A stretch of DNA of 64,000 nucleotides from NCBI GenBank assembly GCA_023407175.1, contig JAEYMU010000012.1, forward strand, positions 186,001-250,000. The letters run 5' to 3'. Made by a program: the position numbers and the translations under genes. The stretch is from Bacillota bacterium (GTDB lineage: Bacteria > Bacillota_A > Clostridia > Lachnospirales > Lachnospiraceae). Of this stretch, positions 61,741 to 64,000 are shown one piece after another (the first letter of the stretch is position 1; each line of letters opens with the position of its first letter). A model generated the notes under the pieces. The model saw nothing but the letters and a program-made list of their open reading frames with translations, was not told the DNA's origin and did no database searches.

Positions 61741-61773
61741 TTATCAAGAGCATAATTATTTAAGTGAAATTTT

Positions 61774-62394
61774 TCATAATAAATTTTCAACTTTATAAGA
61801 AACCCAGTATTTAAACAATTGTGCATAGCCAAAGCTAAAAGTATATGATATTATTAAGGTTCCTAAAACCATAACAATATTCTGGATATCTTCCGATTGT
61901 TTATCGATAAGTTCCCCTATTAGTATGCCTCCCAATACTGTAATAGCGCCGATTATTGAGTACTTTGGCACCCCAGATTTGTCCTTACAGCTGCCTATAT
62001 AAACATTATACCTATAAAATAAAATTATACTTACCAGTAACATATACCCCACAATCCCCAAAATCAAAAAAAACAGATTATATCTTGACGCGTTCTTATA
62101 TAGCTTTATATAAAACATCCATAAAAACATTAGCGAATATATGATAGAGGAGATGCCAAAATACAGGGTGCTTTTCTGCTTCAAAAAATTCGAAACAAAA
62201 TACATGATAATTCCTGAAATAGGTTTTATTATGCAGATTAATAATGCTGCTACAGCAAAGGCAATATTTGGATTTTTAAATAAATTATATGTTACACCAT
62301 ACATCATAAATGTAAAGCTATAGTCCAAGATTAAACATAATCGAAATATATCTCTATATCCCTTTTTATCGTGTTCGTCTGCATTATTTCTCAT
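61774..62394 (-). CDS. Hypothetical integral membrane protein
   Basis: 206 residues with about six hydrophobic segments; short charged loops. No family recognised. Low GC compared with the sulfur genes. It could protect against a toxin or be an unrelated accessory gene. Confidence 0.55.
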   Translation of the reverse strand: MRNNADEHDKKGYRDIFRLCLILDYSFTFMMYGVTYNLFKNPNIAFAVAALLICIIKPISGIIMYFVSNFLKQKSTLYFGISSIIYSLMFLWMFYIKLYKNASRYNLFFLILGIVGYMLLVSIILFYRYNVYIGSCKDKSGVPKYSIIGAITVLGGILIGELIDKQSEDIQNIVMVLGTLIISYTFSFGYAQLFKYWVSYKVENLL

Positions 62395-62411
62395 ATCAAT
62401 ATGTCATTCCT

Positions 62412-62567
62412 TTATCTTAATGCATTAGTAAGTGATTTTGTTGCATTCACTTTTAATTGTTCCGTTGAATTCTCATAAATCACACCTGTAAGAACGCCAA
62501 CGGTTGCACCCACTATCGTACCAACGATTGGGCAAAAGGCTGATCCTACTAATGCTCCAGTCTGCAA
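62412..62567 (-). pseudogene. Glycine-zipper C-terminal fragment of a toxin-like protein
   Basis: A 51-codon frame starting at TTG: GALVGSAFCPIVGTIVGATV and further, ending ATKSLTNALR. The repeated GxxxG hydrophobic stretch is typical of LXG-type and other polymorphic toxins. Truncated by an upstream stop. Confidence 0.4.
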
Positions 62568-62610
62568 TTTGGTCTAAATAATCACTCGAGTGGTTCCTTT
62601 TAAAAATTAG

Positions 62611-62859
62611 TTATTCTTTTAATTTCCATTGAAATAATTCTTTAAAATCATTATAACAACTAGGACAAACCCAATAATAACTATCCTCTGTACAATACCC
62701 TTTATTAATATCCTGCTTATCCTCGCTAAACTTTTCAAAACAAAATTCGCAGTGGTCATGGTCTGTAGAAGATGTTCTATCTTTATAATCTTTTAGTATT
62801 AATAATTTATTTTTCAAGTATTTCTCTTGATTTGTTATTCTCCAATCATCCAAAATCAT
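62611..62859 (-). CDS. Immunity protein with zinc-ribbon-like cysteines
   Basis: About 82 aa. It begins with ATG at 62859 or TTG at 62853 (GGAGG eight bases before the latter), reads DDWRITNQEKYLKNK and has DHDHCEFCFEKF plus VCPSCYNDF, two CxxC pairs. This type is seen next to polymorphic toxins. It starts 7 bases after the toxin stop, the usual toxin-immunity layout. Confidence 0.7.
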   Translation of the reverse strand: MILDDWRITNQEKYLKNKLLILKDYKDRTSSTDHDHCEFCFEKFSEDKQDINKGYCTEDSYYWVCPSCYNDFKELFQWKLKE

Positions 62860-62866
62860 CACCTCC

Positions 62867-63499
62867 TTATTTCGGTTGTATTGTACCATCTGGATAAACT
62901 CTATACCATCTTCCATCTGGAGATTTATAATCCCAGTGTGGTCCGATTCCTTTTCCTTCAGTTGAATGTCCTAAATCCGGGTGCAAAGATTCCCCTGTTT
63001 CAGGGTTTGTATAACTTCCTTGGCTCTCCCCTTGAACCCCTTTTCCTTTCCATTCCCATCCTTCTCCTGGGCTTTTAGTTGGGTCGTTGCCCGGATATTT
63101 TACTTCTGGTAATTGTTCGGTATTTCCCGCTCCCTCTGTCCCCTGCACATTGCCACCGTTTTCCGCCTGTCTCTTTGCTATTAATTCATCCTCTCCCTGA
63201 TTAACAGTTTCAGCCGGCCACAGTAGGGTAATTCCGGCTGTTAATATTGCACCCACTGCCAAAGGATTTGGTACTGCCCAAGCAGCAGAGGACGCTGCCG
63301 ATGCCAAAGCTAATGCCGCCGCTGCATCTACACCAGCTTTTAATGTGTTTGCATCTGATGTTTTAGGTGCGGTTGCCGTAGTGGTGGTGGAAGTAGATGA
63401 AGCCGTCTTGGTTGTGGTTTGCGCGGGAGTAGTGCAGGCACTGGACTTTGCAGATGTTCCAGATGCAGCAAGCGTTGTACACCCACTTGATTTTACCAC
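62867..63499 (-). CDS. Polymorphic toxin C-terminal region (Ntox37-like), N-terminus missing
   Basis: 210 residues from the GTG at 63499, but the same frame is open to about 63713, then closed by a stop, without an ATG. The N-terminal half is Thr/Ser/Ala-rich with repeated C-T-T-P units, then a hydrophobic glycine segment, then a toxin domain: GEGWEWKGKG, TGESLHPDLGHS, GPHWDYKSPDGRWYRV. The last part resembles polymorphic toxin type 37. Delivery domains are absent, so the gene is probably truncated. Confidence 0.6.
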   Translation of the reverse strand: MVKSSGCTTLAASGTSAKSSACTTPAQTTTKTASSTSTTTTATAPKTSDANTLKAGVDAAAALALASAASSAAWAVPNPLAVGAILTAGITLLWPAETVNQGEDELIAKRQAENGGNVQGTEGAGNTEQLPEVKYPGNDPTKSPGEGWEWKGKGVQGESQGSYTNPETGESLHPDLGHSTEGKGIGPHWDYKSPDGRWYRVYPDGTIQPK

Positions 63500-64000
63500 A
63501 TTTCCTACTGTTGGAGCAACATGACTTGATGTCGTCTTTGCAGCAGCAGGAGTTGAGCATGCAGAGGTTGGCTTATAACTGCTGTTAACGGATGTTGTCG
63601 GAGTAGAGCAGCCGGATTTGACATTCGACGATGTTGTCGCCGTTGTCTTCGTCGTGTTAGTCGAAGCGGCAGAACTGCTCGCTGTCGTTGTCTTTGCGGT
63701 TTTTATATTTCCTTATACTTAATATAAATTTATCTGTTATTATATTTCATATATATGTCCAAACCTATGTAGAACCTTATCCCATTCTATATCTATTTTC
63801 TTAATATCCCTGCTTATTTTATTTTTTGTTAACGTTCCTTTGAGCAACTTTCTCACATTATCAACTTTTCCGAATTCACTCTTAAATCTCCTCCCCATAT
63901 ACTTATCTATGTCCCTCAGAATGTGTTGAATTTTTACTATTTATGTTATTTTTTATCATTTCTGTAGTATACAAATATTTTACAGTATTAAAAAAGGCCA
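63500..64000. other. Right edge: toxin linker and AT-rich remnants
   Basis: To 63713 the open frame continues the Thr/Ser-rich linker (CSTP units) without a start codon. Between 63740 and about 63920 a start-less minus-strand frame (RKLLKGTLTKNKISRDIKK, ending GHIYEI) and an out-of-frame short ATG peptide suggest a frameshifted gene remnant. The T-run at 63989 may belong to a terminator beyond the window. Confidence 0.35.

Noticed and set aside
61638..61832. 64-codon minus-strand frame overlapping the membrane protein end
   Set aside because: A different frame over the same bases gives a more natural Trp-rich C-terminus, and this one overlaps the membrane protein gene.

Overview
The window looks like a strictly anaerobic Clostridia (Lachnospiraceae-like) chromosome. 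Ribosome-binding sites are strong GGAGG types, sigma-A promoters have 17-bp spacers, spacers are AT-rich, and the genes are anaerobic radical-SAM, siroheme and nitrogenase-family enzymes. Almost every gene is on the minus strand. Most of the window reads as one large organosulfur and sulfur-assimilation island.

The main content is five nitrogenase-like D/K catalytic pairs (D1K1 to D5K5) and three NifH-like reductases (H1 to H3) within about 52 kb. They come with one stand-alone NifB and one NifX-domain protein, and no nifE, nifN, nifV or molybdenum genes. Together with two metY, two cysK, metK and three different ABC importers, the best family-level match is methylthio-alkane-reductase (Mar)-type C-S bond reduction, not nitrogen fixation. 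The substrates are inferred.

Operon A (about 16.6 to 2.5 kb, minus strand): class II glutamine amidotransferase, metNIQ, cysK, glutamine-synthetase-like ligase, D2, K2, PLP decarboxylase, H1, D1, K1, terminator. Operon B (about 31.9 to 18.6 kb): nifB, a tiny gene, nifX-like gene, amino-acid ABC ATPase, D4, K4, permease, binding protein, permease, cysK, K3, D3, H2, TatD-type radical SAM. A and B are permuted versions of one kit: one H, one pair of each of two D/K subtypes, one cysK and one importer. Operon C (56.8 to 45.2 kb): metK, sulfonate-type permease and ATPase, H3, D5, K5, binding protein and three tandem radical-SAM paralogues. D5 has a single cysteine in the whole protein and lacks the expected ligands of both the P-cluster and the active-site cluster, so this system is biochemically different.

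Between 33.5 and 44.7 kb is a block for sulfite reduction and homocysteine synthesis: metY, a siroheme/FeS sulfite reductase, tusA, thioredoxin, a sulfur-carrier protein with a C-terminal tail, its E1 enzyme and a JAMM protease, followed by hemA, a precorrin-2 dehydrogenase, hemC, cobA-hemD, hemB and hemL for siroheme. A fourth radical-SAM paralogue (59.6 kb) heads an operon with a nucleoside phosphorylase, an MFS transporter, an atypical tRNA-Cys and a flavin-binding protein. At the left edge are metY, an Rrf2 regulator with an IscR-like cysteine trio, and a small yezD gene.

Four operons (metK, nifB, an MFS gene, the 59.6-kb radical SAM) share a leader: sigma-A promoter, AT-rich 5' region, a conserved TGACTAG...CTAGAGG motif, and an intrinsic terminator that starts inside the motif. 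This suggests one shared attenuation signal. The right end (61 to 64 kb) is a low-GC array of polymorphic-toxin and immunity remnants unrelated to the sulfur island.
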